A stretch of DNA of 64,000 nucleotides, taken from Opitutus sp. (GTDB lineage: Bacteria > Verrucomicrobiota > Verrucomicrobiia > Opitutales > Opitutaceae). The position numbers were made by a program, and so were the translations under genes. The notes beneath the pieces were generated by a model, which saw only the letters and a list, made by a program, of their open reading frames with translations, did not search any database and was not told where the DNA came from. The DNA is taken from NCBI GenBank assembly GCA_024998815.1, contig JACEUQ010000001.1:248001-312000 (forward strand), given 5' to 3'. Shown here in pieces: positions 46,236-55,298 of the stretch (positions are counted from its first letter, which is position 1; every line of letters begins with the position of its first letter).

Positions 46236-46494
46236 TGGGATAAGGGGTAGTGGTGTACCCCCATGTATCGTCACAAAGTCGGAAAAATAAAGTGGAATTT
46301 AGCCTCTGGCCGTCCACCCCGTCCGTGCTCAACAGCGGCTCTGGATACTCCACCCTACGAGGGGAAATCGACTTCATTAGAGGGGGCGATTGAGGGATAA
46401 CCCCTAGATCCCCGGCCCGCTTTCCGCCAAACCCCGGTTAGGTAATGAACCCTACTTACTCCCGACCCCGATTTCGGCCCAAACGAGGGGCAAA
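46236..46494. other. Non-coding stretch between the two small membrane protein genes
   Basis: 259 bases containing the promoter region of the 46050-46235 gene. No repeat, terminator or further ORF is evident. Confidence 0.4.
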
Positions 46495-46704
46495 TCAGCG
46501 GCTCTGATCGTCATCGACCGGTTGGCGACCGGGTTGATAGCCGAGTTCATTCTCGAAACCTTCGGGGGCACGCAGGAGCGCACGGGCAATTACAAGAACG
46601 CAGACGACGTACATCGCCGATAACAATATGAGTACTAACGACATTTCAGGGGTAAAGATGGCGACCAAACTCATTTTCAATTCAGGCGCGTCAAGTTTCA
46701 TCAC
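46495..46704 (-). CDS. Small single-span membrane protein, paralogue 2
   Basis: 69 residues from ATG 46704 (MMKLDAPELKMSLVAIF); 46674 is another possible start. One membrane helix (MSLVLILLSAMYVVCVLVIA) is followed by LRAPEGFENELGYQPGR. The layout of helix then PEGFE-E-G motif is the same as in the protein at 46050-46235, about 260 bases away. It is divergent from dinG. Its function is unknown. Confidence 0.65.
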   Translation of the reverse strand: MMKLDAPELKMSLVAIFTPEMSLVLILLSAMYVVCVLVIARALLRAPEGFENELGYQPGRQPVDDDQSR

Positions 46705-46832
46705 TAAAGTCTATGGAATTTAGCGTTTTATTTACTTTGTGCCAGGATCTACCCGGCCGGGAACCTGACGCATTCCGCACCTGCCGCCTTGCGCTCGCCC
46801 GCTGGTCGGCGTCTGCTCCACCTTCCACTGCC

Positions 46833-48914
46833 ATGATCGGTCTCCGTGATGACACTTCTGATGCCTTGCCAGCTCCGCCGCCCCCCTCGCGCGCGCCGGA
46901 GTTCGCCGCGAAGTTGTTCTCCGCGGGCGGGTGGTTGCAAACCAGCCTCGGGCTCGAACACCGGCCGCAGCAGGAGAAAATGGCCCGCGCCGTCGCTCAG
47001 GCCATGAAGACCGACCAGTCCCTCCTGTTCGAGGCCGGCACCGGCGTGGGCAAATCCCTCGCTTATCTGCTGCCTGGCATCGTGCACGCCATGGACCAGT
47101 CGCGCCAGATGATCGTCTCTACCCACACGATCGCTCTCCAGGAACAGCTAGACCAAAAGGACCTGCCGCTGTGCCGCCGGGTGTTTTCCGCCACCGAGGA
47201 AACCAATCCTTATGCGGCGTTCAAATCTGCCGTGCTGGTGGGCAAGAGTAACTACCTGTGCACCTCGCGCCTCGCCGCGGCCCTGCGCGACAAAAACGAG
47301 TTTTTCGCCACGCCCGAGCACGAGGAGTTGCAGCGCATCGCAACCTGGGCCGAGACCACCACCGAGGGCCTGCGCCATGAACTCAACCCCGCGCCGCTGC
47401 CCGAGGTCTGGGAGTTGATCAACGCCGACTCCTCTGGCTGTGCGCGCAAATACTGCGATTGCGACAGATGCCCTTACCAACGCGCCCGCGCCCGCATCCG
47501 TTCGGCCCACCTGATCATCGTTAACCACTCGCTGCTGTTCGCCCACATCAACGCCGGCGGTGCGGCCGCCAAGGGGGAGTCCACGCGCGGCGTCCTGTTC
47601 CCCGACGATTTTGTCGTCCTCGATGAGGCTCACACGGTGCCCGAGGTCGCCACAGACCACTGCGGCTTGCGGCTTTCAAGCTACGGGGTGGATCGCATGC
47701 TCAAGTACCTCTACAACCCGAAAACACGCCGCGGCTTGTTGCAAAAACACGGCGACGCAGTCGACCGCCAACTGGTCGTCGACGTGCTCGAAGCCGCGCA
47801 TCATTTCTTCGCCTTCCTCGACGAACGCCTGCTCACCCAGCAGCCCCTCGTGCGCGTGCGAGTCGAGGGTTTCGCCGAGGCCTGGATGGATGCGCCTCTG
47901 CTCGCCTTGTACAAGTCGGTGCGCAACCGTGCCGATCACATGGACGACGGCCGCGAGCGCGACGAACTGCTCGAACAAGCCGGCAAGGTCAAAACCCTGC
48001 AGACCAACCTGCGCGCCTTCCTCGGGGTGGCCGACGCCGACAAGACCGTTTACTGGGTCGAGCGCATGGGCAAACGCCAGAACATCGTCGCCCTGCGCAC
48101 CGCGCCCATCGACGTGGCACCGTTCATCCGCGAGGAGTTAATCAATCGCGGCACCTCCGTGGTGTTCACCAGCGCCACGTTGGCGATGGGAGGCAAAATC
48201 GAGCCGTTTCAGGCCCGCATCGGTGCGCAACAGGTTAAAACCGCCGTGGAGCATTCGCCCTTTGATTTCGAGCGGCGCATGCGCGTGTTCGTGGCCGCCG
48301 ACGTGCCGCTGCCCAGCGCGCAGGACGCCCGCCTGGCGCTCGACGTGCTCACCGACTACATCGACTTCTGCACCCGCCGGACCAAGGGCGGAACCCTGGT
48401 GCTGTTCACCAGTTATTTTGACATGAAGCGCGTGGCTGAGGCGCTGGAGCCAATCTACGACGGCGCGCACCGGCCGTTTTTTATGCAGGGCCGCGATTAC
48501 TCGCGTACGGAACTGGCGCGTAAACTCCGCGAAGCCGGTAACGGCGTGCTCTTTGGCACCGACAGTTTTTGGACCGGCATCGACGTCCCCGGCGACGCAT
48601 TGTCGCAGGTGATCATTACCCGCTTGCCCTTCGAAGTGCCCACGCACCCTGTGCTCGAGGCGCGCACCGAGTGGATTCGCGAGCGCGGCGGCAACCCCTT
48701 TAACGAGCTCACCCTTCCCGACGCACTGATCACGTTTCGCCAAGGGATTGGTCGTCTTATCCGCACCGCCAAAGACCGCGGCGTAATCACGATACTGGAT
48801 TCGCGGGTCACCCAAAAAGCCTACGGCAGGCTCTTCTTGGAATGTATCCCGCAAAAGAACGCCGTGCGCATGAACCGTGAAAACCGCGTTGAGCGATTTC
48901 AGCCTTTTATTTGA
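46833..48914 (+). CDS. dinG: DinG/XPD-type ATP-dependent DNA helicase
   Basis: About 693 residues from ATG 46833; the frame is open to 46713 but those codons look non-coding. Walker A is EAGTGVGKS (residues 67-75). The iron-sulfur cysteines are in NYLCTSRL and CARKYCDCDRCPYQ. The DEAH box is VVLDEAHTV. C-terminal helicase motifs are SATLAMGG, LFTSYFDM, GTDSFWTGIDVPGDAL and RQGIGRLIR. It unwinds DNA 5' to 3' and is linked to repair and R-loop removal. A damage-inducible site was not seen. Confidence 0.92.
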   Translation: MIGLRDDTSDALPAPPPPSRAPEFAAKLFSAGGWLQTSLGLEHRPQQEKMARAVAQAMKTDQSLLFEAGTGVGKSLAYLLPGIVHAMDQSRQMIVSTHTIALQEQLDQKDLPLCRRVFSATEETNPYAAFKSAVLVGKSNYLCTSRLAAALRDKNEFFATPEHEELQRIATWAETTTEGLRHELNPAPLPEVWELINADSSGCARKYCDCDRCPYQRARARIRSAHLIIVNHSLLFAHINAGGAAAKGESTRGVLFPDDFVVLDEAHTVPEVATDHCGLRLSSYGVDRMLKYLYNPKTRRGLLQKHGDAVDRQLVVDVLEAAHHFFAFLDERLLTQQPLVRVRVEGFAEAWMDAPLLALYKSVRNRADHMDDGRERDELLEQAGKVKTLQTNLRAFLGVADADKTVYWVERMGKRQNIVALRTAPIDVAPFIREELINRGTSVVFTSATLAMGGKIEPFQARIGAQQVKTAVEHSPFDFERRMRVFVAADVPLPSAQDARLALDVLTDYIDFCTRRTKGGTLVLFTSYFDMKRVAEALEPIYDGAHRPFFMQGRDYSRTELARKLREAGNGVLFGTDSFWTGIDVPGDALSQVIITRLPFEVPTHPVLEARTEWIRERGGNPFNELTLPDALITFRQGIGRLIRTAKDRGVITILDSRVTQKAYGRLFLECIPQKNAVRMNRENRVERFQPFI

Positions 48915-48959
48915 CGCGTACGCACCTACGCTCCGCTCCTCGTCCCACAAAATTCGCGC

Positions 48960-49676
48960 ATGAAAATCCAATCCGCCGCCATCACCGACATCGGTAAAAT
49001 CCGCGAAGAAAACGAGGACCGCTACCTGTGTGATGAGGCGCTCGGGCTGTTCGGGGTGGCCGACGGCATCGGTGGCGTGGTGGGTGGCGGTGAGGCGGCG
49101 GAATGTACGGTGCAAGCGATCAGCCGAAGCTTGCCGGAGCTCGGTGAGCAGCCCGACCTCGTGGCATTGACCCAAGCCGCCAGTGCCAGCGTACGCGAAC
49201 TGGGCCTTATTCTGAATCCCCCCTACGGCATTGGTTCAACCCTCAGCTTTGGAGTATTTAAAGGCTGCAAGCTGCGGCTGGCTCACGTCGGCGATTCGCG
49301 GGTTTACGTGCTTAAACAGGGCAAGTTGCATTGCCTCACGATGGATCACTCCATGCAGAACGAGATTAAAAAACTGCATGCCCGCGGCGAAAGAATCGAA
49401 CTCACCTCGGCTAACCGCAGAGCGTTGACCCGCTGCATGGGGCAACCCGGTGTGCCTGAGGTCGACTCTTGCGAGCTGCCGGTTGCCGCTGGGGAGCGCT
49501 ACTTGTTTACGACCGACGGCATTGTTAATCACCTCGAAGAATCCGAGTTGGCCGAGATTTTAGCCGGATCAGGCAGCCCCGCATCGATTCTCGACGCGCT
49601 TGTTGGACTCTCGCTCCAACGCGGGGGCCACGACAACTTGACTGCGGTGTTGGTTTTTATCGACGAAGCCGAATGA
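48960..49676 (+). CDS. PP2C-family protein serine/threonine phosphatase
   Basis: 238 residues. Metal-binding motifs run in order: TDIGKIREENEDRY, FGVADGIGGVVGGGEA, AHVGDSRVYVLKQG, TTDGIVNH and GGHDNLTAVLVFID. It removes phosphate from Ser/Thr residues. No kinase gene is adjacent. A STAS protein at 62262 is a conceivable but unlinked substrate. It overlaps the following TPR gene by 4 bases. Confidence 0.92.
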   Translation: MKIQSAAITDIGKIREENEDRYLCDEALGLFGVADGIGGVVGGGEAAECTVQAISRSLPELGEQPDLVALTQAASASVRELGLILNPPYGIGSTLSFGVFKGCKLRLAHVGDSRVYVLKQGKLHCLTMDHSMQNEIKKLHARGERIELTSANRRALTRCMGQPGVPEVDSCELPVAAGERYLFTTDGIVNHLEESELAEILAGSGSPASILDALVGLSLQRGGHDNLTAVLVFIDEAE

Positions 49677-49987
49677 CCACTCCCGCCCGCTCTACGCACT
49701 TTGCCGCGCTCGTGGAGAAACAGCCGGATAACCCGCTGTTCCGCTTCAGCCTCGCCCAGGCGCTGCTCAACGAAAAACGTGAAGCCGATGCGGTCGAGCA
49801 CCTCGTGCAGTGCGCCGGTGGCAGGGCCGACTGGATGATGCCGCGCATTTTACTGGGCAAAGCCCTGTTGCACCTCGGCCGACCAGCCGAAGCCAAGCCC
49901 TGGCTGGTGGAGGCATTGACGCTGGCCATTGAGCAAGATCACCAAGATCCCGAAGGCGAACTGCGCGCGTTGCTCGCCGGATTGTAG
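49673..49987 (+). CDS. Small TPR-like protein coupled to the phosphatase
   Basis: 104 residues. It looks like about two tetratricopeptide-like helix pairs (NPLFRFSLAQALLNEKREAD, MMPRILLGKALLHLGRPAEA). The start ATG overlaps the phosphatase stop (ATGA). It may serve as a scaffold or protein partner for the phosphatase. No specific function is recognised. Confidence 0.8.
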   Translation: MTTPARSTHFAALVEKQPDNPLFRFSLAQALLNEKREADAVEHLVQCAGGRADWMMPRILLGKALLHLGRPAEAKPWLVEALTLAIEQDHQDPEGELRALLAGL

Positions 49988-50064
49988 TCGATTCGTGTTT
50001 TACCGGTGGCGAGCTGCGGTTGCGGGGCTCCCCTTGGTCACGAATTAGCGTTCGAATCGAGGTT

Positions 50065-50165
50065 TACGGCAACCTTAGCACGCTTTGCGGCAACACGCTT
50101 CGTGGCCTTGAGCGTGAGCTCAAGGTGGCAGGGCTGCGCAAGGTTGCGGGCGCCTCGGATTGAAC
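50065..50165. repeat. Palindromic repeat with CTTGAGC core
   Basis: GGCAACCTTAGCACG and GCGCAAGGTTGC are the outer arms, around a CTTGAGCGTGAGCTCAAG hairpin at about 50116-50133. It shares its core with the direct repeats at 38092-38280. It occupies the gap between the two TPR genes. Confidence 0.55.
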
Positions 50166-50214
50166 ACGCCCCCGGCATCACGTCTCAATCAAAGAGCCCC
50201 CGGCGCTATCGTCG

Positions 50215-50577
50215 CTACTGCACCCCGCCTTGGTGCGCCTCGGGGTTTTTAAGCTGGTCCTTCCAGCTTAGGATTTTTGCCTGCGCACCGTATTTTTCGG
50301 CCGTGGTCTTGTCGCCCTTTTCCATCCAGATGCGCGAGAGCGTGGTGTTGATAAACAAATCGTCGGGCCGGACCGCATGGCCTTGCTCGGCGGCGTGCAA
50401 GGCATCGTCAAAGCGGCGCAGGCTGAACTGGATTTCGGCTAACGCGTGCCAAGCCTCGAAGCAGCTGGGGGCGGCCGCAGTGGCACGGGCGAGTTTGGCT
50501 AAGGCGGTATCAGTCTCGCCCATCGTGAAATCAAAGGTGGCGTCTTCGATGAGCGTTTGCAGGTCAGCGTCGGTCAT
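50215..50577 (-). CDS. TPR-repeat protein
   Basis: 120 residues from ATG 50577 (MTDADLQTLIEDATFDFTMG). Three tetratricopeptide-like units (ALAKLARATAAAPSCFEAWH, ALAEIQFSLRRFDDALHAAEQ, DLFINTTLSRIWMEKGDKTT). There is no signal peptide, so it is a cytoplasmic scaffold-type protein. It is the last gene of a queA-membrane protein-TPR run on the minus strand. Confidence 0.85.
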   Translation of the reverse strand: MTDADLQTLIEDATFDFTMGETDTALAKLARATAAAPSCFEAWHALAEIQFSLRRFDDALHAAEQGHAVRPDDLFINTTLSRIWMEKGDKTTAEKYGAQAKILSWKDQLKNPEAHQGGVQ

Positions 50578-50630
50578 GGTGGCTAAAAGCGCTATACGCG
50601 GGTGCAGGTCAAGCAGGGCTGACGGTCGGC

Positions 50631-50942
50631 TCAGGCGCGGGTTCGGCGAATGAAGGTGATGGCAAACAGCGCCACGCTGATGCCCACGCCCAGCGCCAGC
50701 AGCTCCACTCCGGGCATGAAGTGCTTTTTGTAGGTGATAAACTCGATGCCGGTGATCGCGTCGCTTTGCTTCACCGCAATTTGGGTCTTGGTCCACCCCG
50801 GGTTCCAGCCGGCGGCCGCCCAAAAGGCGAAGCAGAACAGGGCGATGAAGCCCGCCAGCATTCGGAATAGGACCCGCCAGGCGGCGATGCCGGCGGCCGA
50901 GGGAACTGTCGCGCTGGAGCTTGGCGTTGGCGGTGTGGTCAT
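50631..50942 (-). CDS. Small membrane protein, unknown function
   Basis: 103 residues. Two membrane helices (VLFRMLAGFIALFCFAFWAA and LLALGVGISVALFAITFI) flank a ~30-residue loop. It may be an inner-membrane subunit or remnant, but I do not recognise the family. It lies between queA (39 bases away) and the TPR gene on the same strand. Confidence 0.65.
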   Translation of the reverse strand: MTTPPTPSSSATVPSAAGIAAWRVLFRMLAGFIALFCFAFWAAAGWNPGWTKTQIAVKQSDAITGIEFITYKKHFMPGVELLALGVGISVALFAITFIRRTRA

Positions 50943-50980
50943 GGGCGTTGGCGGGTTTGGGTCGAGAAGGCGAAGTGGGC

Positions 50981-52090
50981 TTACAAAATCAACATGGCGT
51001 CGCCGTAACTAAAAAAACGGTACTCCCGTGCGATCGCCTCGGCGTAGAGTTGCTGCAGCCACGCGATCCCTTCGGTCGAGCCCGGCGTCAAGAAGGCCGA
51101 CACCAAGCAGAGCAGGGTGGAGCGGGGCTGGTGGAAGTTGGTGATGAGCGCATCGACCCCACGAAACGGGCGAGGTGGGTAAATAAAGATCCCGGCTTCG
51201 CCAAAATGCGGCCGCTCTAGTGGCGCCTCGTGGTGTTGCAGGAAATCCTCCACCGAGCGCACCGTGGTGGTGCCGACGGCGATGCGTCGACCCCCGCCGC
51301 TACCCGGGGCCGCAAACAGCGCGCGTTGGGTGGCGATGGGCAACTCATAGAGTTCACGGTGGATGGGGTGGGCCTCGACGTGCGCGGTGTCGATGGGTTT
51401 GAAAGTGCCGAGCCCGACGTGCAACGTGACCTCCGCCGCGTTGACACCCTGCTTGCCGAGGATGGCGAGTAACTCAGGGGTGAAGTGCAGGCCCGCTGTG
51501 GGAGCGGCTACGGCGACTTGGCGGGCCCGGTCGGCGTAAACGGTCTGGTAGCGCTCGATATCGCGAGGACGTTCGGCGGTCGGATCGGCGCGCTCAATAT
51601 ACGGAGGCAACGGCACGTCGCCCAAACGGTTGGCCACATCGACGATGGTTTGCCCAGCGGGCGTGGTGAACCGCACCAAGGCCGCACCGTCGGGATCCTT
51701 CGCCAGCACCGTGCCGGCGAAATCGCCATCCAGGGCAAACGTGGCGGCCACCGGTAACTTTTTTCCCGGCCGCACCAAGCACCACCAGACGTTGTCACCC
51801 TGGGTGGGGTCAGGGCGGAGCAGCAAGCACTCGATCAATCCCCCAGTAGGCCGCCGGGCATGCAGGCGCGCCGGCAGAACCGCGGCGTTGTTACGAAAAA
51901 GCGTGTCCCCCGGGCGCAAAAATTGCGGCAGATCGGCGAACGTGTGGTGCGCGACCGTGCGTGAGGCACGGTCTACCACCATGAGCCGCGAAGCGTCACG
52001 GCGAGCGGCAGGGGTTTGCGCAACAAGACGATCGGGCAAGGTGTAATCAAAAAGGTCGGTCGATAACGGCACGGGCTGAAATATGAGCAT
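50981..52090 (-). CDS. queA: S-adenosylmethionine:tRNA ribosyltransferase-isomerase
   Basis: 369 residues from ATG 52090 (MLIFQPVPLSTDLFDYTLPD). LPDRLVAQTPAARRDASRL, PLPPYIERADPTAERPRD, YQTVYADRARQVAVAAPTAGLHFT and LHVGLGTFKPI are diagnostic. It transfers and isomerises the ribosyl part of SAM onto 7-aminomethyl-deazaguanine in tRNA, making epoxyqueuosine. A 21-codon upstream extension is open but not supported. Confidence 0.94.
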   Translation of the reverse strand: MLIFQPVPLSTDLFDYTLPDRLVAQTPAARRDASRLMVVDRASRTVAHHTFADLPQFLRPGDTLFRNNAAVLPARLHARRPTGGLIECLLLRPDPTQGDNVWWCLVRPGKKLPVAATFALDGDFAGTVLAKDPDGAALVRFTTPAGQTIVDVANRLGDVPLPPYIERADPTAERPRDIERYQTVYADRARQVAVAAPTAGLHFTPELLAILGKQGVNAAEVTLHVGLGTFKPIDTAHVEAHPIHRELYELPIATQRALFAAPGSGGGRRIAVGTTTVRSVEDFLQHHEAPLERPHFGEAGIFIYPPRPFRGVDALITNFHQPRSTLLCLVSAFLTPGSTEGIAWLQQLYAEAIAREYRFFSYGDAMLIL

Positions 52091-52486
52091 GGCGTTTGCA
52101 AGGAGTGCGAGTTTCTTCCGGGCGCCCCAACGTTTTCGCCGAATAGCAGCCAAGTCCCTGCCAATAAAACCATCCCCAGATACAACAATGTGGCTCTTTG
52201 GCCCTACGCGTGTGTTGTGAAATCGATCTTAGCCGATCGAAATTAGCGCGGTGCTTCAGCCCGCATGAGGGCCACAGTTTTAGGCGAAAGGCCGATACCT
52301 AAACGCAAGCGCTTAGGATGAATCTAGTCGGCCCTGAAGAATGAGTGCCAAGTGTTAGACCTGGTGTTCACTCGCCTACGGAGGCGGTCCAAAGTCGTCG
52401 TAACATACGCCTGCACGCCCCATTCCCCTGTTTCCTACAGCAAGACCGGGCTTAGCCCGCGACCCCTCGAAAACCTGGTTTTAAAA
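52091..52486. other. Gene-free stretch between queA and tRNA-Phe
   Basis: About 400 bases without a convincing coding frame. It holds a half copy (52246-52266, GCGCGGTGCTTCAGCCCGCA) of the inverted repeat at 40095-40173, and the downstream flank of the tRNA. No other feature is evident. Confidence 0.55.
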
Positions 52487-52562
52487 TGGTGGCAAAACTC
52501 GGATTTGAACCGAGGACACGCGCATTTTCAATGCGCTGCTCTACCAACTGAGCTATTTTGCC
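52487..52562 (-). tRNA. tRNA-Phe (anticodon GAA)
   Basis: On the minus strand, GGCAAAATAGCTCAGTTGGT starts a 76-nt cloverleaf including an encoded CCA. Acceptor GGCAAAA pairs with TTTTGCC, the anticodon stem-loop is GCGCATTGAAAATGCGC with anticodon GAA, and the T-arm contains GGTTCAAATCC. Confidence 0.96.
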
Positions 52563-52745
52563 GTGAAGGAAGCCGAGAGCAAAAGAGCTCCATGAGCGGC
52601 GTCAATGGGAATCTCAATGATTTCCCTCGATTTATCCATAATCGATTTCGATCCCAAAAGGTGTCCCCCGCCGCTGTTTCCGCCACCTCCGTCTGCGTCC
52701 TTGTCAAGCGCCGGTCGACCTCGCAACTTCGCCCTTTTTCCTACC

Positions 52746-53600
52746 ATGCGTTTCCATAAATACCACGCCCTCGGCAATGATTACATCGTTTGTGACCCCG
52801 TTGATTTTCCTCAGTGGAAAAACGGCCCCTCCGTCGATGAGATCCGCGTGATCTGCCACCGCAATTTTGGCGTCGGTTCCGATGGCATTCTTTGGGGCCC
52901 GCTGCCTTCCGCCAAAAGCCAATTTGGCCTGCGCATCTTTAACCCTGACGGTTCCGAGGCGGAAAAATCGGGCAACGGCCTGCGCATTTTTTCGCGCTAC
53001 CTGTGGGATCAAAAACTCACCCCGGCGGCGACTTTCACCATCGAAACCCCCGGTGGCCATGTCCAGTCGGTCATCAAGGACAACGGCAAGCTCATCACTG
53101 TGGACATGGGTTCGGTGAGCTTCCTGAGCACCAAAATCCCCCACACGGGGCCGGAGCGTGAGGTCATCAATGAGTCGATCACTGTTCTCGACCGTACGTT
53201 CACCTACTGTGCGGCCACCATTGGTAACCCGCATTGCGTGATCCCGCTGCCCGCGGTCACCGCCGAGATGGCCCACCGCTACGGTCCGCATCTGGAAACG
53301 CACTCCAATTTCCCGCGCAAGACCAACGTTCAATTCATGCAGGTGATCGACCGAAACAACATCCGCATTGAGATCTGGGAGCGTGGTGCCGGCTACACCC
53401 TCGCCTCGGGCAGCAGCTCCAGCGCCGCCGCCTCGGTGGCCCACAAACTGGGCTTGGTCGATGCCAACGTCACCGTGCACATGCCTGGTGGCCAGATCGG
53501 TATCGAGATCGGGGACAACTTCGCCATCCGCATGACCGGTACGGTTAACAAGGTGGCCGACGGGGTCATGCACCCCGAGTTATTCGCGGTCAAAGTTTGA
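52746..53600 (+). CDS. dapF: DapF-family diaminopimelate epimerase homologue with both catalytic cysteines replaced by serine
   Basis: 284 residues from ATG 52746 (MRFHKYHALGNDYIVCDPVD). The substrate-binding segments HALGNDY, FNPDGSEAEK, TIGNPHCVI and the Glu-Arg of WERGAGYTLA match DapF. In E. coli the two catalytic bases are Cys73 (CGNGARC) and Cys217 (ACGSGACA). Here the equivalent residues are Ser75 (SGNGLR, codon TCG 52968-52970) and Ser221 (ASGSSSS, codon TCG 53406-53408). The fold and ligand site look intact, so it may be a slower enzyme, a different isomerase or a non-catalytic homologue. The rest of the lysine/DAP pathway is not in this window. Confidence 0.85.
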   Translation: MRFHKYHALGNDYIVCDPVDFPQWKNGPSVDEIRVICHRNFGVGSDGILWGPLPSAKSQFGLRIFNPDGSEAEKSGNGLRIFSRYLWDQKLTPAATFTIETPGGHVQSVIKDNGKLITVDMGSVSFLSTKIPHTGPEREVINESITVLDRTFTYCAATIGNPHCVIPLPAVTAEMAHRYGPHLETHSNFPRKTNVQFMQVIDRNNIRIEIWERGAGYTLASGSSSSAAASVAHKLGLVDANVTVHMPGGQIGIEIGDNFAIRMTGTVNKVADGVMHPELFAVKV

Positions 53601-54270
53601 TCGAGCGGGGGGGCGGGCTGCCTGCCCCCCGTGCGCCCAGCGACTGGGTGTAGTACACGGCTGCTTGTGAACGACGGGTCACGTGCAGCTTTTCGAACAC
53701 CGTGCTGAGGTAGTTTTTCACGGTTTTTTCGGCCAGGCCCATCTCGTTGGCCACCTCTTTGTTGGTGCGCCCATCGGCGATCAACGCCAGCACCCGTCGC
53801 TCCTGTGGCGATAGGCTGTCGACTATCGGTTGGGTTCGCTCGTTTTTTAACAGCTCCATGACCCGCGACGTGATTTGCGTGTCGAGAATCGAGCGGCCGG
53901 CGGCGACGTCGCGGATACCTTGAATCAAGGCCGCCGTATTCACTTCTTTAAGCAGGTAGCCGTGGGCCCCTGCCTGGATGGCTGCATCGACGCTATCCGA
54001 CGCGGCGCTAGAGGTAAGAAAAAGCACCCGCATCTCGCTCTTGCTGCTCAGCAGTTGGCGACAAACCTCGATGCCACTTCCATCCGGCAGGTTAATGTCG
54101 AGCAGCACCACATCGGGTGCTTCGCGAGTGCACACGGCCAAAGCCTCGGCCGCACTTGCCGCCGTACCGCAGAGGGTGAACCCGGACGCGGATTGCAATA
54201 GGGTTTGCAGGCCCATGCGGACCAGCTCGCTGTCATCAACAATTACCAAGCGAAGGGGTGGGGGCGTCAT
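53590..54270 (-). CDS. NarL/FixJ-type response regulator
   Basis: 226 residues. Receiver domain with VIVDDSELVRMGL, phospho-Asp in VVLLDINLPDGSGIEV, Thr/Ser in LFLTSSAA and Lys in YLLKEVNTAA. A LuxR-type helix-turn-helix domain lies at the C-terminus (LSPQERRVLALIADGRTNKE, NYLSTVFEKLHVTRRSQAAV). It should be a DNA-binding regulator. It overlaps the kinase gene by 4 bases and dapF, convergently, by 11 bases. Confidence 0.93.
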   Translation of the reverse strand: MTPPPLRLVIVDDSELVRMGLQTLLQSASGFTLCGTAASAAEALAVCTREAPDVVLLDINLPDGSGIEVCRQLLSSKSEMRVLFLTSSAASDSVDAAIQAGAHGYLLKEVNTAALIQGIRDVAAGRSILDTQITSRVMELLKNERTQPIVDSLSPQERRVLALIADGRTNKEVANEMGLAEKTVKNYLSTVFEKLHVTRRSQAAVYYTQSLGARGAGSPPPRSIKL

Positions 54271-55298
54271 GAGTGATTTAAGATCGGGAGGGTGAGTACC
54301 ACGCGGGTACCGTGGCCGGGGCGGCTATCGAGCTTGAGGGCTGCGCCAAGGGTGGCGGCACGGGCGCGGAAATTCGTCAGCCCATTCCCGCCGCCAGAAC
54401 CCTTGGCCGTGGCGTCGAACCCGGATCCGTTGTCTTGGATCATCAGGGCGAGTTGCGCGCCCTCCTCATGCAGGCGAATTTGGATTTGCGAAGCGGACCC
54501 ATGCCTGAGGGCGTTGCTCACGGCTTCGCGCACGATTTGCAGCGTGTCCGCAAGCTGGCTGGCAGCTAGCCGGGACTCGGCGCTTTCGTCGATGCGCACG
54601 AGGAACGATACCTCGCGTTCCCCTTTTAAATCCGCCACGAGAACGGCCACTGCTTGAGTGAAACTCAGCGGCATGCCCCCCGGCGACTCGCTCGGAGGCT
54701 GGATGTAGCCGCGGATTTCACGGATGCTTTGATTGAGCAGTTCAATGCCCCGATCGAAGAGCACATCGGCTGCAGCCGGATCAACGCCCTGTTTTTGCCG
54801 GGCGGATTCCAGGGTCAGGCCGGTGGCGTAAAGCGACTGAATCACGCCGTCGTGGAGATCACGCCCAAGCCGGATTTTTTCGGCGAGGACCTCGTTGAGC
54901 AGCAGTTGTTGCAGCTGGAGGTTTTCATCGGCGCGGCGCCGTTCGGCGCGTTCGAGCCCCAAGGCGGCTTCTTGGGCCACATTGGTTTTGGCCAAATGTT
55001 CGACCTGCTGCATCTCCTGCCGGGCTTGCTGGGCCTTTTCGCCTATGGAGGTGGCGGGTCGGGAACCGCCCACCAACGCCACGGCCAGCAAGGACAGCAG
55101 CGACACCGTTACGATCAGCCCGACGGCGTTTTGTTGATCGCGTTGGCACGCGCGCAGAGCGATGGGAGCGGGGGGCTCGGCTGAGGCATGCTGACGGGCC
55201 ACGGCGCGGTGGTTAACCCAGAGCTGGGTGAGCGCTGCGGTGGCGCCGACGGCGGTCAGGGCCAGCAGAAATACGAAAAGGCGGAGTGCATTGCCCAT
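54267..55298 (-). CDS. NarX/DegS-type sensor histidine kinase
   Basis: 343 residues from ATG 55298 (MGNALRLFVFLLALTAVGAT). Two N-terminal membrane segments (~8-28 and ~55-80) flank a short external loop, then a coiled region. The HisKA_3 phospho-acceptor is RLGRDLHDGVIQSLYATGLT, and ATP-binding motifs are IVREAVSNALRHG, IQDNGSGFD and GNGLTNFRARA. It is coupled to the NarL-type regulator, so the two form a membrane-sensing two-component pair. The signal is unknown. Confidence 0.92.
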   Translation of the reverse strand: MGNALRLFVFLLALTAVGATAALTQLWVNHRAVARQHASAEPPAPIALRACQRDQQNAVGLIVTVSLLSLLAVALVGGSRPATSIGEKAQQARQEMQQVEHLAKTNVAQEAALGLERAERRRADENLQLQQLLLNEVLAEKIRLGRDLHDGVIQSLYATGLTLESARQKQGVDPAAADVLFDRGIELLNQSIREIRGYIQPPSESPGGMPLSFTQAVAVLVADLKGEREVSFLVRIDESAESRLAASQLADTLQIVREAVSNALRHGSASQIQIRLHEEGAQLALMIQDNGSGFDATAKGSGGGNGLTNFRARAATLGAALKLDSRPGHGTRVVLTLPILNHS

